Below are positions 1-11,323 of a stretch of 64,000 nt of DNA, in pieces. The notes beneath the pieces are model-generated. The model was not told the origin of the DNA, did no database searches, and was given only the letters and a program-made list of their open reading frames with translations. Every line of letters starts with the position of its first letter. Positions within the stretch are counted from its first letter, which is position 1. Source of the DNA: Hyaloraphidium curvatum (taxonomy: Eukaryota > Monoblepharomycota > Hyaloraphidiomycetes > Hyaloraphidiales > Hyaloraphidiaceae); the NCBI GenBank assembly GCA_025558095.1, contig JAIVFI010000042.1, positions 310,001-374,000 on the forward strand, in the 5' to 3' direction. A program made the translations under genes and the position numbers.

Positions 1-1199
1 AATGTTGTTGTTCTCAGCCCGCTGAATCTGCATGTAACGCAGGCGACAGCGTGAAGCTCATGCACAAGGTCATGTACACGGTGACCATGACCATCAGAGA
101 AAATCTTGACGTTCGTGCACAAATCGGGCTGCTCTGCGTGCTCGCGGTGTGGTTCTACGAGTGCCCGCCGGCAGTCGCCGAGTTCCTGTCGGAGAGCTCC
201 AACCTATCCTATGTGAGGCCGAGCAGCTTCTGCATCGCGCTGCTTGACTCATCGCCGCCGTCAACAGCTCATCGAGCAGGTGAAGCAGTCTGGAATCAAT
301 CCCCTCACACAGGGTCTTGCCGCTTTCCTTCTGGGGCTGTGCTATGAATTCAACGACGACTCAGAGCCATCAGTTACGAGGTTCGTGGGCAGCCGCGATG
401 TCAACGTTCTTTCCACAAACTGTCCGCACCAGGGCAACGATGAAGCCGATCATCACTAATCGGATAGGGATCGACCTTTTCCGAAGTCGGCTTGAGCGCC
501 TGCGAGAATCGAGGCCTTTCAACAAGGTCTCGCCAAACATGATGGTGCGATGCGTGTAGCTGCGCCGAGGTCAGTGCACTCATGGATGCTACAGATCTCT
601 GGCGAGATAGATGCCAAGGGCCTCCCGGACGTCTTCTTTGACTACTCCTTCACGGATTTCTTCAAGTCAAACTACGGTGATGCCGAGCATCGATAGCTTG
701 GTCCAGCATGTGCTAATCAAAACCTTGCTATTGCAGAGGCATTGCTCAATTCCATCACAACGGGGGGGCCAGCACGACCACGGACAGATGCAAAATGTGA
801 GCTGATCGCGACATGTTCGGCCGTTCGAGCTGATCTCCCGGGGTGAACCCAGCATCACCAATCGCCGGCGACCCCCAAGACCTGTCCGACCAAAGGGCAC
901 TGCTGACGAAGCAGCGGATGGAGCTGGAATCTCTTCAGCAGCGCGTCAGCGAACTGGAGGCGTTCCTGGCTTCGGAGAGGGAAGCATTTGCGCAGGAGCG
1001 CTCGGCGATGAACAAAACCATGGAGGACCTCATGGAAAAGCTGGCGACTAAAGAGAAGGAGGAGGAGGAGCTCCTGCTCTTGCTTGCCGACCAGGACTTG
1101 AAGCTCAAGGAGTTGGGCTACAACGACGATGATGGCGAGCCGGAAGAGGCGGCAGACGACGGGAATGACCATGATGAAGTAGACGGGGGTATACAGTAG
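1..1199 (+). CDS. USO1: General vesicular transport factor p115/USO1, 3' part (5' end outside window)
   Basis: Tethers COPII/COPI vesicles at the ER-Golgi interface as a cytosolic coiled-coil homodimer. Seen here are the last armadillo-type head segments, spread over several frames by short introns: AQIGLLCVLAVWF near 118-160, GLAAFLLGLCYEFND near 312-358, RIGIDLFRSRL near 463-495 and FFDYSFTDFFKSNY near 632-675. All four match the order of conserved blocks in the p115 globular head. The final exon (from about 860) gives a heptad-rich coiled coil ending in LLLLLADQDLKLKELGY and an acidic tail (EPEEAADD...), the hallmark C-terminus of p115. The stop TAG is at 1197-1199. The coiled coil looks much shorter than in animals (about 90 residues visible), although part may lie in introns I did not resolve. 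The 3' end faces the GTF3C3 gene with only 23 bp between stops. Exon borders are approximate. Confidence 0.85.
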
Positions 1200-1222
1200 T
1201 AGCTGTCCTATACCACAGTGGA

Positions 1223-4200
1223 TCAGATGACGCAGTAGTCTCGCATGACCATGTGCGCGAGGTGTTGTGCCCCCGTGGACATGTAGATGCCGCAGAGGTT
1301 GTACGCCGCCTCCTGAACGTACGAGTTGCCTCCTGCAGTGCTTCCTTCGGCCAGGACAGTCTCGTAGTAGGGAATTGCAAGATGAAAGAGGCCTGTGGGG
1401 GGTTATGAAATAGCCAGGGCGACATGCCAAAACAGCGCACCTATCTGGTGAAACGCCCGCGCTATGTTGTAGCACGCTTCGCCATTGCCGCGCCGCAGGT
1501 CATAGTAACGAAAAAGGAAGGTGAAGGCCTATTCCGCGTTAGCTGGCGAGGCAGCTCTGCACACAGTCGTCCCTCGACCGACCTGCACAATCTGCAAGTG
1601 ACGGTTGTCCGTTTGCCTGTTCATGGCCCTGTGAAGAAAAGCTATCCCAAGACTGAGGTTGATCAGGGGATCGTTGTTGCTTATGTTGTACGCCTTGATG
1701 TACGAGGCTGCAGTGCGGCGCTAAGCCAAAAGGTTGAAACGGGTGCATGCGTCCCACATATCGCATTAGAGTATGATCGTGCGGCCAGAAGGATGTGGCC
1801 ATAAAGGCAGACAAGCATGGCGTTCTGGTTTGCAGGGCTGTCGGGAGCCTTGCGAGCCTTGTTCTCCATTTGGTTGATGAGGCGCAAGAAAGCCTTCTGA
1901 ACATTGGACTGTGCATAAGCCGAGACGGCGTCCGGTCCTCTGCACCAATCACATGAGAAATCGCGGCCGGCCACCATGCCCTGCGGCTGTGGCGCGGTGC
2001 TCACCCGGACAAACACGCCGAGTACAGTCTGTAGGGATCGTTCTTGTACGGCTTTTGGTTGCAGAACCAGCGGCACACGTCCGCGACCTTCAGGACGTCG
2101 CCATTCTGCAATGCGATCCCTGGCGACGACCTCAGCAGCGAGAAGACGCAGCGGCGATCCACTTACCGATGGAGAGCATGCGCAGCGTGTGATGCCGTTG
2201 CTCGTCATGGTAGAACACATTGGCATCGATAGCCGATTGGAGCACTGCTTGTGCTTCTTCGAAACGCAGCTTTCGACAAAGAGCGATAGAATACTGCAAA
2301 ATGGAGGAAAGTGAGCTACCGTGGCCGCCGGAAAAACGGGTGTTCGCACAATCGTGAAAGTCTCCAACCACTCGTCGAAAGATAGACCCTGAAAGCTGGT
2401 CAGCGAGCTGGAGTCCGCCGCGCCGTCCTCCCCTTGCAAGACGGTTCGTTAGGAGGGGCCGCGCCCATAGTGGACTACGCTCACCTGACTTGCGCAGCCG
2501 TGTCACCAAGTTGTTAAGTGCTTGCTGGGCACCAGCGTTCTGCGCCTTTGACCTCTTCTTCCGGCCAACGCCCGAGAACTTCTTGGACTGCGGGTAAAGT
2601 CAGAATCAACGCAAATCCGGCAGCACGGAGACAGCAGTACCCGATCCGAAGGATAGAAAGCCTTCGTTGTCTGGAACTTCTGCACCAGCTTCCGCGCCGT
2701 ACGCAGGAGATCGCTCTGCTCGACATCGCTCGCGTCGCCTTCGCCCCATTTACCCCACAGAACCTTGCATTTCTGGAAGTTGGTGCGGTTGACGAGCTGC
2801 GCCTGCTCCTCCTCCGCTCGCCTCGTCTGCTCCCGTGCGGACGACTTCCGGTCTGAAGTTTCGCCTTCAATCAGGGCGCGACTCTGAGCGGCGCCAGCCT
2901 TGGACGCCCCGGTCGCTCGTGCGGATTCTTCGACTAAGCAGTGGAACAAATCAGCGTTGCATCTTCGGCTGCCGAAATGCCAGCCAAACCTTGGGTCACG
3001 AGCCGCATCGCTTGCTCGGTATCGCCCAGATCCGTATAGACTTGAGCCAGCTCAAGCACGGCGTCCACGTCTCCGGGCCGCGCGGCGATCACGGCTTCCA
3101 AAAGCTGCGCGCTCCTTTCCAGATCCCCGACTTCCTTGGAACAGGTTGCCATCCGTGCCCACAGCTGCTCATTGTTGGTGGAATCGTTCGCTCCCAACAT
3201 CTCGAGCACCTCCATCGCGGGCCCGAAGAGCTTCTTCTTGATGTACGCATCTGCCACTTCGAAAAAGAGCTCCGGATATTCATCGACGCGATAGCTGCGA
3301 AGAATTGCAAAGTGTCGCTGCGTGGAACGGGCTTAGAGGAGGTATGCCGGTGGAGGACCCGGTGCCACCAACCCGTGCGAGGTCCAACTCATCAGTCCAC
3401 AAACGGCAAATGCCGAGCTTTACTCGAAGCTCCGGAGGAAGCCATCTGCCCGATTCCGGATCGTCGGCCGCGGAATATTCTTCGTCGTTGTCGACAACAT
3501 CCCAAGTGCTCGACTCTGCCCAACGCCCCTGCAGCTTGCGCGTCTGCTTCTTGATGAAGTCAATCGCGACCTCGTACTCGTCCACTTCCATGTATAGTTC
3601 CGCCAGCATGTTTGTCTCCTCGAACTGGATTCGACGACTGATCCATTCCTCTCCAGGCTCGCGATCTTCGTCGTCGCTCTCGGGCTCCACCTGGACGAAC
3701 GCCCCGGGTTCGTTTCCAAACTCGGCGTCATCGTTTGCCAGGATCTCCTCGAACAACGTGATCGCTTTCTGCGGCATGCCTTGCGAGAGATACAACCTTG
3801 CAAGGTCCTTGATGACACTCAGCTCATCAGGATGGACGTTGAGTATCTGGATGAACCCGTCGATTGCCTAGAGCCGAGAGCTATCAAAAACGCGGGCACA
3901 TAGCCCGGAGACCAACATGCCTTGCGCGGTTGCCCCAGCTTCTCGTAAACCTTGCTCCGGCTCGCCAATGCATCGACGTCGCTCCGGTCGAGCCTAATTG
4001 CCTTGTTGTAACAGTACACCGCCTGTGAAAGCTGGCTAGCTTTGCTGAGAGCGGTAATGAGAGTCGACGAGGGCTTGGAACTGGGAGCACCTTCATACGC
4101 ACGTCGACATCTCCCCGAGCCGCTTCCATAGGTCCGAATCCCGCGGTGTGAGATGAGCTGCGATGAGGTAAAACTGGAGCGCCTTGACCGAATCCTCGAG

Positions 4201-4915
4201 CTCCTCGTGGATCATGGCCAGCGTGAACCAGGCCTGGTGCGCGTACGGGGCGCTCCGAATGATCTGGTGCAGGCTGTGAATGGCGTCGCTGTACTGGCCC
4301 TGCGTATAGGCCATGTTGGCTTCGCCGAGGAGGCGGGACTGCACGTCGTTCAAGGCCCTGGAGCCCTTGCCTGCGCCGACCTGCGTCGTGCATGAGGCGC
4401 GCGGCTATACAGTCGTGCGCAAAGGCCCACCGCTCTCCGCCGCCGCTTGCGCCTCCTGGACTGTCCGGATTCCATGGCCATCTGCGTCTCCAGCTCCTCC
4501 AGATCTCCAGCCACCGCACCATCGTCGTCTTCCGAGTAGTCGACGGTACCGAACAACTGGTTGAAGAGGGGAGTCGACTCGTCCTCCCCGGCGAGGATCC
4601 CTTCTATCGCGGTGGGATCAAATAGGCGGCTGCATGCATCTTCAATCAGCAAAAGCGGAATTTGCAGTCCCAAACTCGCACAGACGTTGAGGTCGGCGTT
4701 CCGATGGCGCCTTCTGCCCCGTCAGCGCCGTCCGGGCCCTCCCCGTCGCCGTCGTCCTCCTCTCCGTCCTCCTCCTCCCCGTCGTCATCTCCGCCTGGGT
4801 CAAACGAGCTTCCCAAGTAGCTCTGAGTCGTCCGGGGAGCGGCACCCGTGGCCGCCGCATGGAAAGCCGCGGTTGACATGCGAATATCGTCCGGATGCAG
4901 GTCCTCCAACTCCAC
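1223..4915 (-). CDS. GTF3C3: TFIIIC subunit tau131/GTF3C3 (TPR protein), multi-exon
   Basis: Subunit of the RNA polymerase III initiation factor TFIIIC; its TPR arrays bind TFIIIB on tRNA-type genes in the nucleus. The start chosen (4915) gives MELEDLHPDDIRMSTAAFH followed by a long Asp/Glu-rich stretch, as is usual in this family. TPR units then follow in order: LLGEANMAYTQGQYSDAIHS (about 4340-4280), YCYNKAIRLDRSDVDALASR (about 4015-3950), an acidic insert with EETNMLAELYMEVDEYEVAI (about 3640-3570) and LLEAVIAARPGDVDAVLELA (about 3110-3050). The C-terminal third carries INLSLGIAFLHRAMNRQ (about 1670-1620) and YYETVLAEGS...AAYNLCGIYMSTGA, ending MRDYCVI and TGA (1223-1225). The INLSLG...HRAM.RQ.DNRH block is specific for tau131. 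Coding blocks jump between frames at short introns; not all borders were resolved. Divergent from the GT61 gene upstream. Confidence 0.88.
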
Positions 4916-5046
4916 ACTGGTGCACCGGGGATCCCGTCTTCAGCCGTCCTGGTATTGTCGCGCGGGTAATCTCACTACTCCGGCTCATCTTCGTCCATCG
5001 CTGGAATAACTACGGAGTGTAGACTTCCGATCAAGTCGATCGCGTT

Positions 5047-7743
5047 TTGCAGCACCGCCCACAGCGCGACCCTCATTCGAGCCCGACCCTCAACGATTGT
5101 TCCGCCGAGACACTCGGGCTCGGGGCTCACCATGGGATGCGAATCTCCTGCACATATTCAGAGCTCTTGACCCTCGCAGCGGCGCTGAGCCTCATCGTGT
5201 TTGGTGGACATCTCTTCATCTCGAACCTTTTGCTCATTTTCGGCTCCCTTCGGGATACCGAGTCGCTCGTCGCGGCCTCCGCACCAAATGCTAGGCCGTT
5301 ACCGGCGTCTTTGGGACGCCTTGAAGTGCCAAAGCCCCTGGCGACATCTGGGCTGCCCCGGCCAAAACGGCGAAAGAAGCCGACTCGACGGAACCGCACG
5401 GAGGATGCTTCACAGTATCTGGGCACTGGGGAACCTGGGATTGGGCTCCCTTGGAGGCTTGACGCAGCCAGGTACCTCAGCGCTCTCACGGAGCTCGAGC
5501 TCCAGCGGCGGAATGGCTCGCACAAGACCCCACGGTTCCCCGAGTACTCCGACCCCACGTCTCTGCCTCCCTTTGAACGCTGCAGCGCTTGGGCTGGCTG
5601 GGCTTTCGTGAACGCTTGGCGTGAGAATTGGTTTGACCTGTGCGATGGCGGCGGCAGTTTGGATGGAAGCAGGGCCGTGCAAGCCGACGCAGGCACCGCA
5701 CCTGTGTTGAACACAAAAGGCGCCGCGCAGGGCCCCGCGCGGGGTCGCCGAAGGGTCTCCTTTCCGATATCGGAAGGCCGTGGTGCGGGACCAGATCGCC
5801 GTAGCTTCCAGACGCACCCTTCTACTGACCAGCTTTGGAAAGCCTATTTGGAAGAACGGAGGGCCCACGGTCCGTCTTCCAACGAACGGCCTCGGGGCCC
5901 TCTGTTCGAAGACACGGCTTGGAAAGGTCGCGATGGAGTTTTTTTCACTCGGCCAGTGGCCACTGCTGCCAGTCCGCCCTCCCCGGCCATCAGATGTTTC
6001 CAACGCTCCGACGTGGATCCGGACCATCATTTGACGCTCTGTGCTTCCTTTCCCGAAACGCCGCTGCTGCTTCCGCAGGGCTCCTATCCCATAACGCGGT
6101 GTTATCTGCTCAATAAGGACGGCAAAGGCTGCAACTTTGGGTGGGGCCAGCCGGGGACGACAGGCGTGTTCCCGAAAGGATCGGTCGTGGCCCCGGGCTG
6201 CTCTGTTTCTGCGGACGCAGCTGCACGGTTCCGACATGTCGCCGGTGTATCGCGGAAGCTGGGCCTTGCGCTGGCGCCGAACGTCCCGGATGAAACCGAC
6301 CCCCGCCTTGGAAGCACTGACGTGGATGATCAGCAAGAGGCTGGGTATCGCGGTGCCGGCTCGGTAGCTTCCTTGGATGGGGCGAGCGCAGAGTATCCTC
6401 CGCTCAACGAAAGCGCGAGGCATGGTGAATGGTCGCTGTCATGGAAGGCGATCCACCCAGCACCCAAAGAAGGATCCCCGGACAACCGCCGGCAGACCAC
6501 GCTCGGCGTCTTTGACTTTGTGCCTGAACCCGTCTCGGAATGCGTGCATCTTGTGACGGAACCCGTCTGGTTCGTGGAGAGGCTGGATCCGATAAACATC
6601 TACCACGGTTCTGAGGATCACACTCACGTATTTGACGCTCTGCTGGTTCTACCTGACGATCTCCTCGCGAGCTTCGGCAACCGGTCCTTTCGTTTCGTGT
6701 TCTTGGATCCGCAGGAGGATGGCTTTTTCCTCGAGTTCTGGCAGCGCGTCTCCTACCCCAACCCGGTGCGCTTTCTCCACAAGGAACCTTATCCTCCGGG
6801 GACGTGCTTTGTTGGCGGCACTGTTTGGTCCGTCCATTCGGAACGGAGTGTGTTGAGCTTGGGTCTGCACGGCGAGGGTTGGAGGGGTTACGGACGCAAG
6901 TGTCCGTCCTTGCTGCTCCAAGCATTCAATCGCTGGATCCGCGATCTTTTTGCGGATCGGACGCATACTCCGGCCTCGGAAATGGTGTGGTCACGATTTT
7001 CTTTCCGCGGGGATGGCCGGATCGTGATCCCCGATGAGACGCTGTTCAGCTTCTGGGACGAGGCAGAACGTCTGCAGGACCAGCCGCAACGAGAGGCATG
7101 GTGGATGGAGCGAGAATCTCGCAGCATCGTAAAGGGGAACCGTGGCCGTATCTTGCTCCGCAGGCGGCACAGCCTGATATGGCTCTCGCGCCGATCTTTG
7201 GAGACCACGCAAGCCCAGCTCACGAGCTGGCAACAGGCGCGTCTCATTCCGGCAGAAGTCGAAGAGTGCTTCCTGCAACGCTTGCTGCGCTTTGTCCTCT
7301 TTCGGAATTCGCAGCAGTGCATCAGGCGATTCCCTCCCAACCGACAAGCAAGGGAATGTCGTGGCGTAGCCAATCACTTTTGGGACGTGGAGAACCTCGA
7401 GGCCAGCGATCTTTCGTATGCGGAGCAGATGGAGCGTGTGGGGCGTGCCGACATCATTGTCGGCGCGCACGGTGCTGCACTGACGCACGCCATCCACATG
7501 CGGCCGGGATCGGCCGTGGTGGAGCTCGCGATGGGTGGGAATCCCCATTACGAGTTCATGACGACCGGGGCGGGTCACAGGTACTTTGCGACTTCCCTTG
7601 AGACCCAGAGCATGGAAAATGCTCTGCATCCGGTGATGGCAGCAATGAGGTGGATCGAGGGTGTTGCCCAGTGGCCTGAATATGGCTCATTCAAGGATGA
7701 AGGATGTGCGCGTGATGTGCTTTTGCAGCAAGGTGGCGGATAG
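5047..7743 (+). CDS. GT61-family (DUF563) glycosyltransferase, copy A
   Basis: Probable Golgi type II membrane glycosyltransferase. The ORF opens at 5047 (898 aa), but Met31 at 5137 is an attractive alternative because it directly precedes the signal anchor LLTLAAALSLIVFGGHLF. The C-terminal catalytic region carries the GT61 signature ADIIVGAHGAALTHAI (about residues 805-820), with FLHKEPYPPGTCFVGGTVW upstream. GT61 enzymes include plant xylosyl/arabinosyl transferases and animal EOGT; donor and acceptor cannot be read from the sequence. The gene appears intronless. A paralogue (25267-27417, opposite strand) shares the block after the anchor (RYLSALTELELQRRN / RYVNALTELELERRN) and the C-terminal half. 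This copy is about 180 aa longer, mostly in the Ser/Gly/Arg-rich middle. The LINE island begins about 180 bp past its stop. Confidence 0.82.
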   Translation: MQHRPQRDPHSSPTLNDCSAETLGLGAHHGMRISCTYSELLTLAAALSLIVFGGHLFISNLLLIFGSLRDTESLVAASAPNARPLPASLGRLEVPKPLATSGLPRPKRRKKPTRRNRTEDASQYLGTGEPGIGLPWRLDAARYLSALTELELQRRNGSHKTPRFPEYSDPTSLPPFERCSAWAGWAFVNAWRENWFDLCDGGGSLDGSRAVQADAGTAPVLNTKGAAQGPARGRRRVSFPISEGRGAGPDRRSFQTHPSTDQLWKAYLEERRAHGPSSNERPRGPLFEDTAWKGRDGVFFTRPVATAASPPSPAIRCFQRSDVDPDHHLTLCASFPETPLLLPQGSYPITRCYLLNKDGKGCNFGWGQPGTTGVFPKGSVVAPGCSVSADAAARFRHVAGVSRKLGLALAPNVPDETDPRLGSTDVDDQQEAGYRGAGSVASLDGASAEYPPLNESARHGEWSLSWKAIHPAPKEGSPDNRRQTTLGVFDFVPEPVSECVHLVTEPVWFVERLDPINIYHGSEDHTHVFDALLVLPDDLLASFGNRSFRFVFLDPQEDGFFLEFWQRVSYPNPVRFLHKEPYPPGTCFVGGTVWSVHSERSVLSLGLHGEGWRGYGRKCPSLLLQAFNRWIRDLFADRTHTPASEMVWSRFSFRGDGRIVIPDETLFSFWDEAERLQDQPQREAWWMERESRSIVKGNRGRILLRRRHSLIWLSRRSLETTQAQLTSWQQARLIPAEVEECFLQRLLRFVLFRNSQQCIRRFPPNRQARECRGVANHFWDVENLEASDLSYAEQMERVGRADIIVGAHGAALTHAIHMRPGSAVVELAMGGNPHYEFMTTGAGHRYFATSLETQSMENALHPVMAAMRWIEGVAQWPEYGSFKDEGCARDVLLQQGGG

Positions 7744-7885
7744 TTTATAGTGGCCTTTGTCTCTCTTTTGAAATTTGACAACATGTAGTCGAAATGCGTT
7801 TTTGTTGCAGCACAAGGTCTTCTGAAACTGTTTGGACCGTGTCCTCCGTTTCGGTTCTTATAGGTGGTGTTGTGCTCGATCAGGT

Positions 7886-7920
7886 TGTTGACATGTTCAA
7901 GAAGGCGTTCAGAGAAGAAG
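7886..7920 (+). mobile_element. Tiny LINE-A RT-region scrap
   Basis: About 33 bases (caggttgttgacatgttc...) match the LINE-A ORF2 region at about 9978-10010 with several mismatches, in plus orientation. It lies directly against the 3' end of the minus-strand LINE-A copy 1. The match is too short for certainty. Confidence 0.45.
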
Positions 7921-8152
7921 GGAATAGCAATGGTGACCCGGACCTGCCCCTTGTTTGTTGTTACACCATCAGTTTGCTGCTAATTTGAAGTTGGTGGTCG
8001 TGCGTCTTTTTCATTTTCCCAGTTTCCTGTCCTTCATGGACTTTGAGATGAAGCTGGCAATGGAGTTGAGGGCCTTCTCCTTTTGCCGCCTCACTTTGAT
8101 CGTGGGCTCGAACTCCTTGATGCTGAGAGCCCAGAGCCAGGTCTCCATGTTC

Positions 8153-8157
8153 CACTC
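8153..8157. repeat. Target-site duplication (CACTC), left copy
   Basis: The five bases CACTC stand immediately before LINE-A copy 2 and recur at 11573-11577 immediately after its (TTCTA)n tail. Removing copy 2 plus one CACTC restores the uninterrupted ORF2 reading frame of copy 1 across ...LGREWNMETW.... Confidence 0.85.
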
Positions 8158-11100
8158 AGGAGCATATGAGCAACAACGACATCCGCGCAGAGGTTGCCGC
8201 GGTACTGGAAACGTTCGAGGTTTATGAGAAGAGCTGCTCGGAGCATGGTGGAGGAGGGTTGACGGTCTTTGTGCGAAAGGAGCTACCGCACACCGTACGG
8301 ACAGACTCGGACCCGATCCTGGACGTCGTGCAGATCCAAGTCGGCGGAGTGAACGTGCTGGGGGCGTACATACCGCCGACGCCAACGCAGGACATAGTCA
8401 CGCAGGACGAGATGTGGTCGAGGTTCTCAGGGATTGTGGCTGGGTGCGACATGCCGATCGTGATCGGGGACCTGAACGCACATGTGGGGATAAGCGAGGC
8501 AAACAGCGACGTGCGTGGCACGAGCTTCGGAAAGCGTGTAATCCGGTCGGAGCAGCGCACGGATCGGAGGGGGAAACAGCTACTTGCACTGTGCCACGAG
8601 GAGGAGCTGGTGATCCTGAATGGGCGCCTCGAGCCGGGGGCAACAACTCGCGCAGGAAAGGATGGCGAGCGGGACAGCACCTTGGACTACGCAATCGTGC
8701 CGCAGAGCCGCTACGGGACGGTCACCCAGCTTGCATTTGTGAAGGAAGGCTGGGTCGTCACCTCAGACCACATGGCCCTGAGCCTGACCATCAAGGCCAA
8801 CCTCGTGCGACCAGCTGCGAAGGAGAACAAGCCGCACTGCAAGCCCGTGCCGTGCAACTTCCACTTCCTCGCAATAATGCGAAACCTCTACGACGAGCCC
8901 TGGGTCAAGGAGGCAATGCAAGAGTACGAGCAACTTCAAGCTGGATCCGACAAGTGCAACCGGCTCATCCAGATCATGGCAGCGGTGAACAAGGTCGCAA
9001 AGAAGAAGTACGACAAGGTCAGCGTACACGAAGAGGCGGACAAGTTCCTCAACGGCTTTGCGGACTCGGCAGAGAGGGCCGAGATCGATCGGAAGCTGTC
9101 ACGCCTTCTTGAGCTGCGATCCCTCATGGAGAAGGACGAGTGGAAGAAGGAGTACCAGGGGAAGACGCGGGAGCTGGAGAAGGAGCGGAAGAAGTTGGAG
9201 AAGAGGATGCGGAGGGTTGCTGAGCGAGAGAACTCCAAGCTGCTAGAGCGACTCTTCAGGCGAGAGCCTAAGGGGTACTACCAGCTGCTTGGAAAGGCTC
9301 ACGCAAGGCGCAAGGGCAACCCCGTGCCCTTTGCAGAGCTGGTGCGCCACATGGAGATGGTCGCCAGCGCCGAATACGTGACCAAGATCGAGGAGGATCC
9401 AAGGCTCACGTTTCCACCACTTCCCAAGGCCACGATCACGCCTTCTGGAGACCTGCTGCGCCCCATCACCCTCAAGGAGCTGGAGAGGGTCTTGAAGAAG
9501 GCCCCCAACGGCAAGGCAAAGGACGAGGATGGGATCCGGCTCGAGTTCGTCAAGTACGGGACTGCAGTACTGAAGCAAGCTGTTGTCAACCTCCTCAACG
9601 ACGTGCTCAATGGCGTCAAGATGGATGACTGGGGCCAGACACTGCTGGTGATGCTGCACAAGAAGGGGCCCAAGAACGTGGCTGGCAACTACCGAGGCAT
9701 CAGCATAGAGAGGACGCTGGAGAAGGTCTTCTCCCTGGTCTGGAACGCTCGGCTAGCTCCCTGGGCTGAGTGCAACAAGCTGCTGGAAGGCTCGCAGTTT
9801 GGATTCCGTGCACGGAGATCGACCCTTCATGCAGTGTTCCTTGCCGAGGCACTCTTCTCCCTGGCCAAGGCATGCAAGGAGAAGCTGATCATGGTCTTTG
9901 TAGATTTCACAAAGGCTTTTGACACGGTGGAACACCCCAGGTTATGGCAGAAACTGGAGGAGATGGGTGCACCCAAACAGGTTGTTGACATGTTCGAGAT
10001 GGCGTTCGGGCGCGTGTGGGGACGGCTCCGGGATGAAGACGGGACCAAGTCAGACTTCATCAAGTTCCTGACCGGAGTGAAGCAGGGGGACCCTCTCTCG
10101 TCGCTGTTCTTCATCTTGTTCATCAACGACATCACTGCTTTCATGGAGGCCAATGGTGCAAAAGGGATGGATCTGGGCATGGTGTCTGAGGAGGAAGAGG
10201 ATCAGGAGAGGATGGTCAGCTTGCTAGCTCTGTTCTTTGCAGACGACACCACTTTGATCTCGAAGACGGTGAAGGATGCCAAGATGCAGCTGGATCTTCT
10301 GTCTGCATATGCCAGTGCCAATGGGCTGGAGATCAACGTCAGCAAGACAGAGTGGATGGCCAGGAGGATACCTCACCGTGTAAAGCTCATGTACAGGGAC
10401 CAGGAGCTGAAGAGGGTTGACAGCTTCAAGCTTCTGGGGTATCAGCTGACCTCAACCGGCCGGAGCAAGGACCATGTGCATGGCAGAGAGGCCAAGATGA
10501 ACGCTGCTTATGGCCTCTGGCTCCGCCGCGACTTCAGGGAGCAGCCTGGGATGAGTCCTGACCTCCAGCTCAAGCTCTACAACACAAAGGTCAAGGCAGT
10601 GGGCCAATATGGGAACCCGTTCATTGTTGAGATGCCGAAGGAGGAGTACCTTGCCGGGGAAAGCACCAGGGACAAAGTGACATGCATGGCTCTTCGTGCC
10701 GTCACTCATCTGCCCAAGTCTACCTCCCTGGCCTGTCTGTATGCGATCACTGGCCAGTACCCCCTTGCAGTTCATGACCACGAGTCGGCACTCAAGTTCC
10801 TCATGTGCATCAAAACAGCGGATCCTGCGCTGTACCTACTTTACAAAGAGCTCAAGATCGAGGCACTGAAGGGGTCCTGGAACTGGGCTGCCTTCCTGAG
10901 GGAACTACTTGTATACTATGGTGGCGAAGATGGGAAGGAGATGTGGGAGAAGGACACTGTCTCATGGCCCAAGGAGACTGTGGAGAATCTTGTGAAGGGC
11001 AAGTTCAGGGAGATCAATGCCCAGAGGCTCAAGGACAACGACAAACTGCACTTTTGGAGGATGTGTGACATGACCTTTGGCCACATCGGACCATCCTTGA

Positions 11101-11323
11101 TCCGGGTGGAGAAGCACCGGAGGGATGTCCAAAAGTTGCTGTGCTCTACCCACGACCTGGAGGTGGAGACAGGCAGGCACCAAGGACTTGAGGTGCAGCA
11201 GAGAACGTGCAAGCATGACCCTGAGCACATTGGAGACGAACAACACTTTCTGTTTCACTGTTCAGCAAATGCAGAGCGGCGCCAGAAGCTGCAGACCAGA
11301 CTGGAAGCACTGGGCCGCGAGTG
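8158..11323 (+). repeat. Left arm of 3.17-kb inverted repeat
   Basis: Pairs with 11573-14738 on the opposite strand at about 99.9% identity. The spacer (11324-11572) is 249 bp and holds the C-terminal end of copy 2 ORF2 and its 3' tail. Confidence 0.9.

Noticed and set aside
855-1475. Long minus-strand ORF opposite the p115 tail
   Set aside because: Leu/Arg/Gln-rich shadow of the coiled-coil frame; the true minus-strand coding in this stretch is the GTF3C3 C-terminus in another frame, ending at 1223.
5410-6423. 337-aa minus-strand ORF inside GT61 copy A
   Set aside because: Arg/Ala/Pro-rich composition, no domain, fully antisense to a frame conserved in the paralogue.
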